Below, one piece after another: positions 26,378-35,335 of a stretch of DNA of 64,000 bases. The notes under the pieces were generated by a model that was given only the letters and a program-made list of their open reading frames with translations, ran no database searches and was not told the DNA's origin. Numbering within the stretch: position 1 is the first letter of the stretch; each line of letters begins with the position of its first letter. Made by a program: the position numbers and the translations under genes. Origin of the DNA: Duganella lactea (lineage in GTDB: Bacteria > Pseudomonadota > Gammaproteobacteria > Burkholderiales > Burkholderiaceae_D); NCBI RefSeq assembly GCF_009857505.1, contig NZ_WWCP01000020.1:1-64000 (forward strand), given 5' to 3'.

Positions 26378-28576
26378 ATGAAGCAACTGAAACACGCAGC
26401 TCTCGCTGCCGCGGTACTGATGGCGCAAGGCGCCATGGCGCAAACCTGCAACGTTGCCGGCGGTGGGCTGACCTACCCGGTCACCCGCACGGTGGACCAG
26501 CAGGATAATTATCACGGCACCGTCATCACCGATCCATACCGCTGGCTGGAAGACGCCAACAGCGACGAGACCAAGCAGTGGGTGGACGCGCAGAACAAAC
26601 TGACGCAAGGCTACCTGTCGCAGATTCCGAACCGCGAAGCGATCAAGGAGCGGCTGACCAAGTTGTGGAACTACGAGCGTTTCAGTGTGCCGTTCAAGGA
26701 AGGTGGTCGCTATTTCTACAGCCGTAACGATGGCCTGCAAAATCAGGCGGTCCTGTACACCATGAAGACGCTGGCCGACGTGCCACGTTTGCTGCTCGAC
26801 CCGAATACGCTGGCCGCCGACGGCACCGTGGCGCTGGCCGGACTGGCCGTCAGCCCGAACGGCAAGTACCTGGCCTACAGCACCGCCGCCTCCGGCTCGG
26901 ACTGGAACGAGATCAAGGTGCGCGACATTGACAGCGGCAAGGACGTCGAAGACCATATCAAGTGGGTCAAGTTCTCCAGCACCGCGTGGCTGCACGACGG
27001 CTCCGGTTTCTTCTACAGCCGCTACGACGAACCGAAGGAAGCGACCAAGCTGGCCGACGTGAACTACTTCCAGAAGCTGTACTTCCACAAACTGGGCACG
27101 CCGCAGAGTGCGGACGTGCTGGTGTACGAGCGACCGGACCACAAGGACTGGGGCTTTGGCGGCGAGGTGACCGAAGATGGCCACTATCTGGTGATCCAAG
27201 CCTCGCAGGGCACGGAGAACAAGAACCGTGTCTTCTACAAGGACTTGACCAAGAAGGACGCGAAAGTGATCGGCCTGCTGGAAGAATTCGACGCCGCCTA
27301 TAACTTCATCGGCAACGACGGTCCGGTGTTCCTGTTCCGCACCGAGCGTAACGCGCCGCGCGGGCGCATCGTCAGCATCGATACGCGCAAGCCGGGTGTG
27401 CTGAACTGGAAGCAGATCGTCCCGGAAAGCAGCAATACCCTGGTGTCGGCGTCACTGGTCAACAACCAGCTGCTGGTCGATTACCTGAGCGACGCGCATA
27501 GCCTGGTCAAGGTCTACGACCTGAAAGGCAAGGCGCTGCATGATATCGAATTGCCCGGCATGGGCAGCGCCGGTGGCTTCAGCGGCAAGCGCTCGGACAC
27601 CGAAACCTTTTACTCGTACACCAGCTTCAATACGCCAGCGACCATCTACCGCTACGACCTGAAGACCAACAAGAGCAGCGTGTACCGCCAGCCGAAAGTG
27701 GACTTCGACCCGAACGCGTTTGAAACCCGCCAGGAATTCTTCACCTCGCGCGACGGCACCAAGGTGCCGATGTTCATCGTCTCGAAAAAGGGCCTGAAGC
27801 TCGACGGCAGTAACCCGACCTACCTGTATGGCTACGGCGGCTTCAATATCTCGCTGACGCCGGCCTTCTCGGTGACCAATCTGGCGTGGCTGGAAATGGG
27901 CGGCGTCTATGTGGTGGCCAACCTGCGCGGTGGCGGCGAATACGGCGAATCGTGGCACGCGGCCGGTACCAAGCTGCAAAAGCAGAACGTGTTCGATGAC
28001 TTCATCGGCGCGGCGGAATGGCTGGTACAGCACAAGGTGACGTCGCCGTCGAAACTGGCGATCGGCGGCGGCAGCAATGGCGGTCTGCTGGTCGGCGCCG
28101 CGATGACCCAGCGTCCGGACCTGTTTGCGGCGGCGATTCCGCAAGTGGGCGTGCTGGATATGCTGCGCTTCCACAAGTTCACCATCGGCTGGGCGTGGAC
28201 GTCGGACTATGGCTCGTCCGACAATCCGGAAGAGTTCAAGGCGCTGGTCAAATACTCCCCGCTGCACAACCTGAAGAAGGGCGTCTGCTACCCGGCGACC
28301 ATGATCACCACCGCCGACCATGACGACCGCGTGGTGCCCGCCCACAGCTTCAAGTTTGCGGCGACAGCGCAGGCCGACCAGGCACCGGGCGGCGCGCCGA
28401 TCCTGATCCGGATCGACAGCAAAGCGGGCCACGGCGCCGGCAAGCCAACCTCGAAGCTGATCGAGGAAGTGGCCGACCGCTGGAGCTTCCTGAGCCGCGC
28501 GCTGAACATGGCCGGCGGCCAGCCGGCCTCCGCCTCCGCCTCCGCTTCCGCTTCCGCTAACGCGGCGGGTCATTAA
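26378..28576 (+). CDS. Exported prolyl oligopeptidase (peptidase family S9A)
   Basis: From the ATG at 26378 the protein has 732 residues; an ATG at 26366 is also possible. A signal peptide ends MAQGAMAQ, so it works in the periplasm or outside. The N-terminal beta-propeller (about 30-440) is followed by an alpha/beta hydrolase domain with serine in GGGSNGGLL (S566), aspartate in DHDDRVVP (D649/D650) and histidine in KAGHGAGKP (H685). It cleaves proline-containing peptides. The C-terminus carries five Ser-Ala pairs from a hexanucleotide repeat. The stop overlaps the start of the metalloprotease gene (TAATG). Confidence 0.95.
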   Translation: MKQLKHAALAAAVLMAQGAMAQTCNVAGGGLTYPVTRTVDQQDNYHGTVITDPYRWLEDANSDETKQWVDAQNKLTQGYLSQIPNREAIKERLTKLWNYERFSVPFKEGGRYFYSRNDGLQNQAVLYTMKTLADVPRLLLDPNTLAADGTVALAGLAVSPNGKYLAYSTAASGSDWNEIKVRDIDSGKDVEDHIKWVKFSSTAWLHDGSGFFYSRYDEPKEATKLADVNYFQKLYFHKLGTPQSADVLVYERPDHKDWGFGGEVTEDGHYLVIQASQGTENKNRVFYKDLTKKDAKVIGLLEEFDAAYNFIGNDGPVFLFRTERNAPRGRIVSIDTRKPGVLNWKQIVPESSNTLVSASLVNNQLLVDYLSDAHSLVKVYDLKGKALHDIELPGMGSAGGFSGKRSDTETFYSYTSFNTPATIYRYDLKTNKSSVYRQPKVDFDPNAFETRQEFFTSRDGTKVPMFIVSKKGLKLDGSNPTYLYGYGGFNISLTPAFSVTNLAWLEMGGVYVVANLRGGGEYGESWHAAGTKLQKQNVFDDFIGAAEWLVQHKVTSPSKLAIGGGSNGGLLVGAAMTQRPDLFAAAIPQVGVLDMLRFHKFTIGWAWTSDYGSSDNPEEFKALVKYSPLHNLKKGVCYPATMITTADHDDRVVPAHSFKFAATAQADQAPGGAPILIRIDSKAGHGAGKPTSKLIEEVADRWSFLSRALNMAGGQPASASASASASANAAGH
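28529..28558 (+). repeat. Hexanucleotide repeat, five copies of TCCGCY
   Basis: Five consecutive TCCGCC/TCCGCT units encode SASASASASA near the C-terminus of the prolyl oligopeptidase. Because the unit is six bases, length changes would keep the frame and only alter the tail length. Confidence 0.9.
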
Positions 28577-31065
28577 TGCGGCCCGCTTCGGCTGTGGCGC
28601 CGCTGCTGTTGGCGGCGGCAATGGTCGCCGCATTCCCGCGCGGCGCAAGTGCAGCCGAGGCGTCGCCCGGTCCGGCGACGGCCCGGCAGGTTGCCGACGT
28701 CACGCGCGGCCTGCAGTCGCAGCCGGGCTTTATCGACGTCTGGCGCGATACGACCAAGGGCAGGGTGCTGCTGTCGGTCGGGGTGTTGGAACAACCCTTC
28801 CTGCTCGTTAGCTCTCTGCCTTACGCGCTGGGCTCCAACGATGTGGGCCTGGACCGCGCGCAGTCCGGCGAAATGCGCATGGTCCATTTTGAAAAACATG
28901 GCGGCAAATTATTTCTGGTCCAGGAAAACACCGCCTATGTCGCCAACAGCGCGGATCGCGATGAACGCGCCGCCGTGCGTGAATCCTTCTCCAACTCCGT
29001 GCTGTGGTCGGGCGACATACTCGCCAGTGACAACCAGCGGCACGTGGTCGATTTTTCCAGCTTCCTGCTGGCCGACCGCCACGGCATTGCCGCGCGGCTG
29101 GCCGGCGCCAACCAAGGCGGCTACGCGGTTGACCTGTCGCGCAGCGCGGTGCTGGCCGCCGAAGCCAAGGCCTTCCCGGACAATGTGGAACTGGAATCGC
29201 TGCTGACCTTTGCCGGCCCCGGACAAGGCGACTTTGTGCGTCAGGTCGGCGCCGATCCGGCCAGCCTGTCGATGCGCCAGCGTATCAGCATGGTGCGCCT
29301 GCCCAAGCTGGAAAGCGCCGGCGGCTGGCAGCCGCGCGTCTATCATCCGTATTCAGGTGGGTTCGATACCAGCTACTTCGACTTCGCCACGCCGCTCGCC
29401 AGCAGTATTGACGTGCACTGGCAAGTGCGACACAAGCTGGAAAAGACCGACCCCGCCGCTGCCGTCAGCACGGTCAGGAAGCCGATCGTGTACTACGTCG
29501 ACCGCGGCGCGCCGGAGCCGGTGCGTTCGGCGCTGATCGAAGGCGCATCGTGGTGGGCCAGCGCGTTTGAAAAAGCCGGCTTCAAGGACGCCTATCGGGT
29601 CGAACTGTTGCCGGAAGGCGTGGACGCGCAGGACATCCGCTACAACGTCATCACCTGGGTGCACCGCGCCACGCGCGGCTGGTCTTACGGTAACGCGCTG
29701 ACCGATCCGCGCACCGGCCAGATTCTGCGCGGCGCCGTCACGCTCGGATCGCAGCGCGTGCGTCAGGACATCCTGATCGCCGAGGCGCTGCTGGCGCCCT
29801 ACGGCAGGAACGCGCCGGCCGACCGTGCAAAACTGGCCGAGCAAATGGCGCTGGCCCGGTTGCGCCAGCTGGCCGCGCACGAAGTCGGGCACACGCTGGG
29901 CTTCGCCCACAACTTTGCCGCCAGCCGCATGGGCAATGGTTCGGTGATGGATTATCCACATCCGATCCTCAAGCTCAATGCGCAGGGCGAGGTCGATTTG
30001 TCGAATGCCTACGGCGTTGGCTTCGGCCCTTGGGACGACTACATCGTCAACTACATCTACGGTGATTTTGGCCATGGCGCGCAAGAAGCTGCCGCGTTGG
30101 CGACGCTGCGCGCCGGGGCGCGCGCCGCCGGACTGCTGTATTCCAGCGACCAGGATGCCCGCGCGCCGGGCGCCAGCCATCCGGACGGTGTGCTGTGGGA
30201 CTTCGGCCCGGACACGCTCAAGACCTGGGATCAACTGGGCGCGGTGCGTCAGCGTGCGCTGCAAACCTTCTCGGCGGACGTGCTACCGGACGCGCGGCAG
30301 ATCGGCGAACTGGAAGCGCGTCTGGTGCCGGTCTACCTGTTGCAGCGCTACCAGGGTGAAGCCGTGGCGCGCCTGATCGGCGGCGGCGAGTTCGATTACA
30401 CCAGCGCCGGCGACGTCAAGGCGGGCATCGCCAAGGCCGGGGTTCGCGTCACGCCGGCCGCCGTGCAACGTCAGGCCATCAGTCGGCTGACCGACGCGCT
30501 GCGCGCCGAGTACCTGGCACTGCCGCCGAATGTGCTGGACGTGCTGACGCCGCCCGGGGTCGGCTATGAACGTAACCGCGAGTACTTCCTGACCCGCATG
30601 GATTCGGTGGCCGACGCCTTGTCGATCACCGAAGCCGGCGCCGCGCAGACCCTTGGTTTCCTGCTGGACGCTGGGCGCCTGAATCGTCTGGCCTGGCAGC
30701 ACGCGCGCGACGCGCAGCAACCCGGCGTGCCGGAACTGCTGTCGCAACTGCTGGACAAGACCTGGAGGCGCGCCGCCATACCGGCCAGTGTGACCGGTGG
30801 CGAAGCGGTGCAGTTGTCCGCCAACTGGGTGGTGCTGGACAGTGTTCTGGGCTTGCTGGGGACAGGCAAGTTGCATCCGCAAGTGGCTGCCGAAGTGCGG
30901 CAATCGGCGGTCGAACTGGCGCAATGGCTGCAGAAAAATCCCGGCAAGGGCACCACGGCCGCCAGCCGTCAGCAAGCGGCCTCGCACATCGTCGCCTACC
31001 TGAAAGACCCGCAAAGCGTTAAATTGCGTAGCGGCTGGCCCGTCCCACCCGGTGCGCCAATTTGA
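28576..31065 (+). CDS. Exported zinc metalloprotease, metzincin-like (DUF5117/DUF4953 type)
   Basis: The 829-residue protein has a signal peptide (cleavage near GASAAEA) and a long N-terminal region of the DUF5117 type. The catalytic site has the extended metzincin consensus HEVGHTLGFAH (H435, E436, H439, G442, H445). The C-terminal half, DUF4953-like, begins with VMDYPHP, whose methionine may form the Met-turn. The start codon overlaps the stop of the prolyl oligopeptidase (TAATG), so the two secreted peptidases are coupled. Together they may degrade extracellular peptides. Physiological substrate unknown. Confidence 0.9.
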   Translation: MRPASAVAPLLLAAAMVAAFPRGASAAEASPGPATARQVADVTRGLQSQPGFIDVWRDTTKGRVLLSVGVLEQPFLLVSSLPYALGSNDVGLDRAQSGEMRMVHFEKHGGKLFLVQENTAYVANSADRDERAAVRESFSNSVLWSGDILASDNQRHVVDFSSFLLADRHGIAARLAGANQGGYAVDLSRSAVLAAEAKAFPDNVELESLLTFAGPGQGDFVRQVGADPASLSMRQRISMVRLPKLESAGGWQPRVYHPYSGGFDTSYFDFATPLASSIDVHWQVRHKLEKTDPAAAVSTVRKPIVYYVDRGAPEPVRSALIEGASWWASAFEKAGFKDAYRVELLPEGVDAQDIRYNVITWVHRATRGWSYGNALTDPRTGQILRGAVTLGSQRVRQDILIAEALLAPYGRNAPADRAKLAEQMALARLRQLAAHEVGHTLGFAHNFAASRMGNGSVMDYPHPILKLNAQGEVDLSNAYGVGFGPWDDYIVNYIYGDFGHGAQEAAALATLRAGARAAGLLYSSDQDARAPGASHPDGVLWDFGPDTLKTWDQLGAVRQRALQTFSADVLPDARQIGELEARLVPVYLLQRYQGEAVARLIGGGEFDYTSAGDVKAGIAKAGVRVTPAAVQRQAISRLTDALRAEYLALPPNVLDVLTPPGVGYERNREYFLTRMDSVADALSITEAGAAQTLGFLLDAGRLNRLAWQHARDAQQPGVPELLSQLLDKTWRRAAIPASVTGGEAVQLSANWVVLDSVLGLLGTGKLHPQVAAEVRQSAVELAQWLQKNPGKGTTAASRQQAASHIVAYLKDPQSVKLRSGWPVPPGAPI

Positions 31066-31101
31066 TTCACCTTGCACCAAAACAATGCCTATATTTAGTG
31101 C

Positions 31102-31192
31102 GCACCGGGGAGGTGCGCCATTTTTGCACTATTTGAAAATCTATTGAAATCAACCACTTAAAATTTGCACCAAATTGGAACGATTATTGCTT
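31102..31192 (+). promoter_or_regulatory. Sigma-54 promoter and NtrC-type site upstream of amtB
   Basis: TTGGAACGATTATTGCTT (31175-31192) has the GG-N10-GC core of a sigma-54 promoter, with GG at 31177-31178 and GC at 31189-31190. About 90 bases upstream of the predicted start, GCACC (31102-31106) and GGTGC (31112-31116) are separated by five bases, the NtrC enhancer consensus. A TGCACC half-site at 31166-31171 lies close to the -24 element. This predicts induction of amtB under nitrogen limitation. Confidence 0.8.
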
Positions 31193-31242
31193 CTCATATG
31201 AAACGTTCTTAATTTTTGCATTGTTTTGGGGAGTGATTTTTG

Positions 31243-32445
31243 ATGGATGCACACAAAGACGGCGCCAACGCGTTATTTATTCTGCTTGGCGCCATCATGA
31301 TTCTGGCCATGCACGCTGGCTTCGCTTTCCTTGAGCTGGGCACTGTGCGCAAGAAAAACCAGGTCAACGCGCTGGTCAAGATTCTGGTCGACTTCGCGGT
31401 ATCGACCATCGCGTATTTCTTTATTGGCTACAGCATTGCCTACGGCATCAATTTCTTTTCCTCGGCCGATGTGCTGGCTGACAAGAACGGTTACGAGCTG
31501 GTCAAGTTCTTCTTCCTGCTGACCTTTGCCGCCGCGATTCCGGCGATTATCTCCGGCGGCATCGCCGAGCGTGCGCGGTTTCACCCGCAGACCATTGCCA
31601 CCGCCTTGCTGGTCGGTCTGGTGTATCCGTTTTTTGAAGGCATCGCCTGGAACGGCCGCTTTGGCATTCAGGACTGGCTGGCGCATACTTTCGGCGCCGC
31701 CTTCCATGACTTTGCCGGTTCGGTGGTGGTGCACGCGGTGGGCGGCTGGATCGCCTTGCCGGCGGTGCTGCTGCTGGGCGCGCGCCGTGGCCGCTACATG
31801 AAGAACGGTGGCGTCGCCGCCCATCCGCCATCGTCGATTCCTTTCCTGGCGCTGGGCGCATGGATTCTGACGGTCGGCTGGTTCGGCTTCAACGTCATGA
31901 GCGCGCAGTCGCTGGACAAGATGAACGGCCTGGTGGCCGTCAACTCGCTGATGGCCATGGTCGGCGGCACGCTGGTGGCGATCATGATGGGCAAGAACGA
32001 CCCCGGCTTCGCCTACAACGGCCCGCTGGCCGGCCTGGTGGCGGTCTGCGCCGGCTCGGACCTGATGCACCCGCTGGGCGCGCTGGTCACCGGCGGCATC
32101 GCCGGCGCGGTGTTCGTCTGGATGTTCACGCTGGCGCAGAACAAATGGAAGATTGACGACGTGCTGGGCGTGTGGCCGCTACACGGTCTGTGTGGCGCCT
32201 GGGGCGGCATCGCCGCCGGCATCTTCGGTCACACGGAACTGGGCGGTGTTGGCGGCGTTTCGTTGCTGTCGCAGTTGGTCGGCACCGTGATGGGTGTGGC
32301 GACCGCGCTGATCGGCGGCTATGCGGTGTATGGCCTGTTGAAAGCCACCATGGGCCTGCGTCTCGACCCGGAAGAAGAATTCCAGGGTGCCGACTTGTCG
32401 ATCCACCGCATCAGCTCGACCCCGGAACGCGAGTCGAACTGGTAA
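31243..32445 (+). CDS. amtB: Ammonium transporter
   Basis: The 400-residue membrane protein of the Amt/Rh family moves ammonium across the inner membrane. The twin histidines of the pore are in VVVHAVGGW (H164) and WPLHGLCGAW (H314). About eleven helices are visible, and the hallmark FFEGIAWNG and DFAGSVVVHAVGG segments are present. ATG 31243 follows GGGGAG; the preceding TTG is less likely. No glnK lies beside it, unlike many operons. A sigma-54/NtrC control region lies upstream. Confidence 0.96.
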   Translation: MDAHKDGANALFILLGAIMILAMHAGFAFLELGTVRKKNQVNALVKILVDFAVSTIAYFFIGYSIAYGINFFSSADVLADKNGYELVKFFFLLTFAAAIPAIISGGIAERARFHPQTIATALLVGLVYPFFEGIAWNGRFGIQDWLAHTFGAAFHDFAGSVVVHAVGGWIALPAVLLLGARRGRYMKNGGVAAHPPSSIPFLALGAWILTVGWFGFNVMSAQSLDKMNGLVAVNSLMAMVGGTLVAIMMGKNDPGFAYNGPLAGLVAVCAGSDLMHPLGALVTGGIAGAVFVWMFTLAQNKWKIDDVLGVWPLHGLCGAWGGIAAGIFGHTELGGVGGVSLLSQLVGTVMGVATALIGGYAVYGLLKATMGLRLDPEEEFQGADLSIHRISSTPERESNW

Positions 32446-32448
32446 AGC

Positions 32449-33024
32449 CTACCGGTGTATCACCACCATCAGCGCCTTCGCTTCTGCTTTGCCAAGATTG
32501 CGGATGATGTGCTGCTGGTCAGCTGGGTAGCGCGCGGTCGCGCCCAGCTTCACTTTCTTCTTGCTGCTGCCGACCTCCAGCTCGACCGAGCCGTGTAGCA
32601 GCGTCAAGTGCTCCTGCGCGCCGGGATCGTGGCCTTGCGAGGCCAGTTCGCCGCCCGGCGACAGCGTCAATTCATACCATTCATATTTGCTGGCCAGTTC
32701 CAGCGGCCCGAGGATGCGCAGCACGTAGCCGGCGTGCAGACCGGGCAGGGTGGGCGTTTCGTGCGCCTCCACCACGCGGATGGTTTCCGTTTCGCGCTCG
32801 GCCGTCGCCAGCAGTTCGCCGATTTGCACGCCCAGCGCGTTGGCCAGTCGCCAGGTGATGGCGATGGTCGGATTGGCCTTTTCGCGCTCTATTTGGGATA
32901 ACATGGATTTGGAGACGCCGGCGATGCGCGACAGGTCTTCCAGCGTCAGGCCGCGAGCCAGACGCAGTCGTTGCAGGGCGGCGCCGACTTCCGGCGGGGC
33001 ATTGTTTGGAGCGGGTGTTGTCAT
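32449..33024 (-). CDS. XRE-family regulator with C-terminal cupin domain
   Basis: The 191-residue protein has an XRE helix-turn-helix (LRLARGLTLEDLSRIAGVSKSMLSQIEREKANP) and a C-terminal cupin-2 domain (about 105-190, with HLTLLHGSVELEVG). It is divergent from kbl with 115 bases between starts and an A/T-rich palindromic region in between. It is probably the regulator of the threonine/serine catabolic operon; the effector may be an amino acid or a product. The TTG-less ATG at 33024 has no strong ribosome site. Confidence 0.88.
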   Translation of the reverse strand: MTTPAPNNAPPEVGAALQRLRLARGLTLEDLSRIAGVSKSMLSQIEREKANPTIAITWRLANALGVQIGELLATAERETETIRVVEAHETPTLPGLHAGYVLRILGPLELASKYEWYELTLSPGGELASQGHDPGAQEHLTLLHGSVELEVGSSKKKVKLGATARYPADQQHIIRNLGKAEAKALMVVIHR

Positions 33025-33071
33025 TGTTTTTCGGTTGCGGAGTTCATTGGATCGCTATAAAATTCAATATA

Positions 33072-33087
33072 TCGAATTTAAATTCGA
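33072..33087. promoter_or_regulatory. 16-bp palindrome between the XRE regulator and kbl
   Basis: TCGAATTTAAATTCGA is a perfect palindrome in the divergent promoter region, flanked by further CGAATT-like half-sites at 33093 and, less well conserved, near 33061. It is a likely operator for the XRE-cupin regulator; assignment is inference. Confidence 0.6.
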
Positions 33088-33139
33088 CATAACGAATTTC
33101 GCATAAGATAGTGAAATCGTATCACACACAAGGACCATC

Positions 33140-34345
33140 ATGAGCAATCATCAAGCACAAAGCACCTTCTACAGCGGTCTCCAGCAAACCCTGGAGCAAC
33201 TGCGCGAACAAGGCTTGTACAAGCCGGAGCGCGTACTGGCGTCGCGTCAGGGCGCGGAAGTGGTGAGCGCGGATGGCCGCACGCTGATTAATATGTGCGC
33301 CAACAACTACCTCGGCCTGTCGGGCCAGGAGTGGGTGGCGCAGGCGTCGATCGACGCTACCGAAAAGTACGGCTACGGCCTGTCGTCGGTGCGCTTCATC
33401 TGCGGCACGCAGACCGTGCACAAACAGCTGGAGCAGGCGATTTCGCGTTTCCTCGGCACCGAGGATACCATTTTGTACGCGGCCGCCTTCGACGCCAACG
33501 GCGGCGTGTTCGAGCCGCTGTTCGACGAGAACGACGCCATCATCTCCGACGCCCTGAACCACGCGTCGATCATCGACGGCATCCGCCTGTGCAAGGCGGC
33601 GCGCTTCCGCTACGCCCACAATGACATGGCGGACCTGGAGAAACAGCTGCAAGCCGCCGCCGACAAGCGCCACAAGATCATCGTCACGGATGGCGTGTTC
33701 TCGATGGATGGCACCATCGCGCAACTGGACAAGATCGTGGAACTGGCTGAGAAGTACGGCGCGCTGGTGATGATCGACGAGTGCCACGCCTCCGGCTTCA
33801 TGGGCAAGACCGGGCGCGGCACGCACGAGCACCACAACGTGGTCGGCAAGATCGACATCATCACCGGCACGCTGGGCAAGGCGCTGGGCGGCGCCATGGG
33901 CGGCTTCACCTCCGGCCGCAAGGAGGTGATCGAGATGCTGCGCCAGAAATCGCGCCCCTATCTGTTCTCAAACACGTTGGCGCCGTCGATTGCCGGCGCC
34001 TCGCTGGCGGTGCTGGAGCGGCTGTCGTCGTCGACCGAGCTGCGCGACCGCCTGCACGAAAACACCGCCTACTTCCGCAAGGAGATCGAGCGGCTCGGCT
34101 TCACCATCAAGCCGGGTACGCACCCGGTGGTTCCTGTCATGTTGTTCGACGCGCCCGTGGCGCAGAAATTCGCCGCCCGCATGTATGAGCTGGGCGTGCT
34201 GCTGAGCGGCTTTTTCTACCCGGTGGTCCCGATGGGGCAGGCGCGCGTGCGGGTGCAATTGTCGGCGGCGCATACCCGCGAGCAGCTGGACACCGTATTG
34301 AAGGCCTTCGGGCAGGCCGGTCACGAGCTGGGCCTGCTCAAGTAA
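33140..34345 (+). CDS. kbl: Glycine C-acetyltransferase (2-amino-3-ketobutyrate CoA ligase)
   Basis: This PLP enzyme of the alpha-oxoamine synthase family cleaves 2-amino-3-ketobutyrate with CoA to glycine and acetyl-CoA, the second step of threonine breakdown. The 401 residues include the PLP lysine in TGTLGKALGG (K247), the ring-stacking histidine region SDALNHASIIDG, and the DECHASGFMG motif. The ATG follows AAGGACC. It is the first gene of kbl-tdh-sdaA and divergent from the XRE regulator. Confidence 0.97.
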   Translation: MSNHQAQSTFYSGLQQTLEQLREQGLYKPERVLASRQGAEVVSADGRTLINMCANNYLGLSGQEWVAQASIDATEKYGYGLSSVRFICGTQTVHKQLEQAISRFLGTEDTILYAAAFDANGGVFEPLFDENDAIISDALNHASIIDGIRLCKAARFRYAHNDMADLEKQLQAAADKRHKIIVTDGVFSMDGTIAQLDKIVELAEKYGALVMIDECHASGFMGKTGRGTHEHHNVVGKIDIITGTLGKALGGAMGGFTSGRKEVIEMLRQKSRPYLFSNTLAPSIAGASLAVLERLSSSTELRDRLHENTAYFRKEIERLGFTIKPGTHPVVPVMLFDAPVAQKFAARMYELGVLLSGFFYPVVPMGQARVRVQLSAAHTREQLDTVLKAFGQAGHELGLLK

Positions 34346-34366
34346 TCATCGTCAGGACACAATCAA

Positions 34367-35335
34367 ATGACTCAGCAAAAAATTCTCGTCATCGGCGCCA
34401 ATGGCCAGATCGGCAGCGAACTGGTGGAAGCCTTGGCGGCGCAGCATGGCGCGCAGAACGTCATCGCCAGCGATGTCAGCCCGACCAATCTGTACAACGC
34501 GGCGCGCTACACCACGCTGAACGTGCTCGATAAGCAAACTCTGTCCGAGTTGGTCGCATCGGAAGGCGTGACCCAGATCTACCAGCTGGCGGCGATGTTG
34601 TCGGCCACCGGCGAGGCGGCGCCGCTGAAGGCGTGGACGCTGAATATGGACGGCCTGCTGAACATTCTGGAGGTGGCGCGCGAGCGCGGCGTGATCGGCA
34701 AACCGCTGAAAGTCTTCTGGCCGTCGTCGATCGCCGCCTTCGGCCCGAACACGCCGCAAGCCGATACGCCGCAGCTCACCGTGATGGACCCGACCACCAT
34801 CTACGGCATCAGCAAACTGGCCGGCGAGCGGCTTTGCGAGTATTACTTCCTGAAGTACGGCGTCGACGTGCGGTCGATCCGCTATCCGGGCATCATCAGC
34901 TTCAAGTCGCCACCTGGCGGCGGCACCACCGACTACGCCATCGCCATCTTCCATTCGGCGCTGCGCGGCGAGCGTTATGAATGCTTCCTTGGCCCGCAAA
35001 CCACGCTGCCGATGATCTACATGCCGGATGCGATACGCGCCACCATCGAATTGATGGACGCGCCGGCGGAGCTGGTGAAAGTGCGCTCCTCCTACAACGT
35101 GGCTGGCGTGTCGTTCAATCCGGAGCAACTGGCGGCGGCCATCACCCGCAAACTGCCGGACTTCAAAATCGCCTACAAGCCCGATAGCCGCCAGGCCATC
35201 GCCGACTCCTGGCCGCAAAGCCTGGACGACAGCACCGCCAGCGCCGACTGGGGCTGGAAAGCGCGCATCGGCATCGATGAAATGGTCGACAGCATGCTGG
35301 CAAATATCAACGTCAACCTGGGGAAAGCCGCCTGA
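34367..35335 (+). CDS. tdh: L-threonine 3-dehydrogenase, epimerase/SDR type
   Basis: The 322-residue protein is an extended SDR with the NAD motif VIGANGQIGSELV and the catalytic Y146/K150 pair in IYGISK. WPSSIAAFGP contains the catalytic serine region. This GalE-like class of threonine dehydrogenase, distinct from the zinc-dependent E. coli enzyme, oxidises threonine to 2-amino-3-ketobutyrate, the substrate of Kbl. It lies 21 bases after kbl and overlaps sdaA by one base. Confidence 0.93.
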   Translation: MTQQKILVIGANGQIGSELVEALAAQHGAQNVIASDVSPTNLYNAARYTTLNVLDKQTLSELVASEGVTQIYQLAAMLSATGEAAPLKAWTLNMDGLLNILEVARERGVIGKPLKVFWPSSIAAFGPNTPQADTPQLTVMDPTTIYGISKLAGERLCEYYFLKYGVDVRSIRYPGIISFKSPPGGGTTDYAIAIFHSALRGERYECFLGPQTTLPMIYMPDAIRATIELMDAPAELVKVRSSYNVAGVSFNPEQLAAAITRKLPDFKIAYKPDSRQAIADSWPQSLDDSTASADWGWKARIGIDEMVDSMLANINVNLGKAA

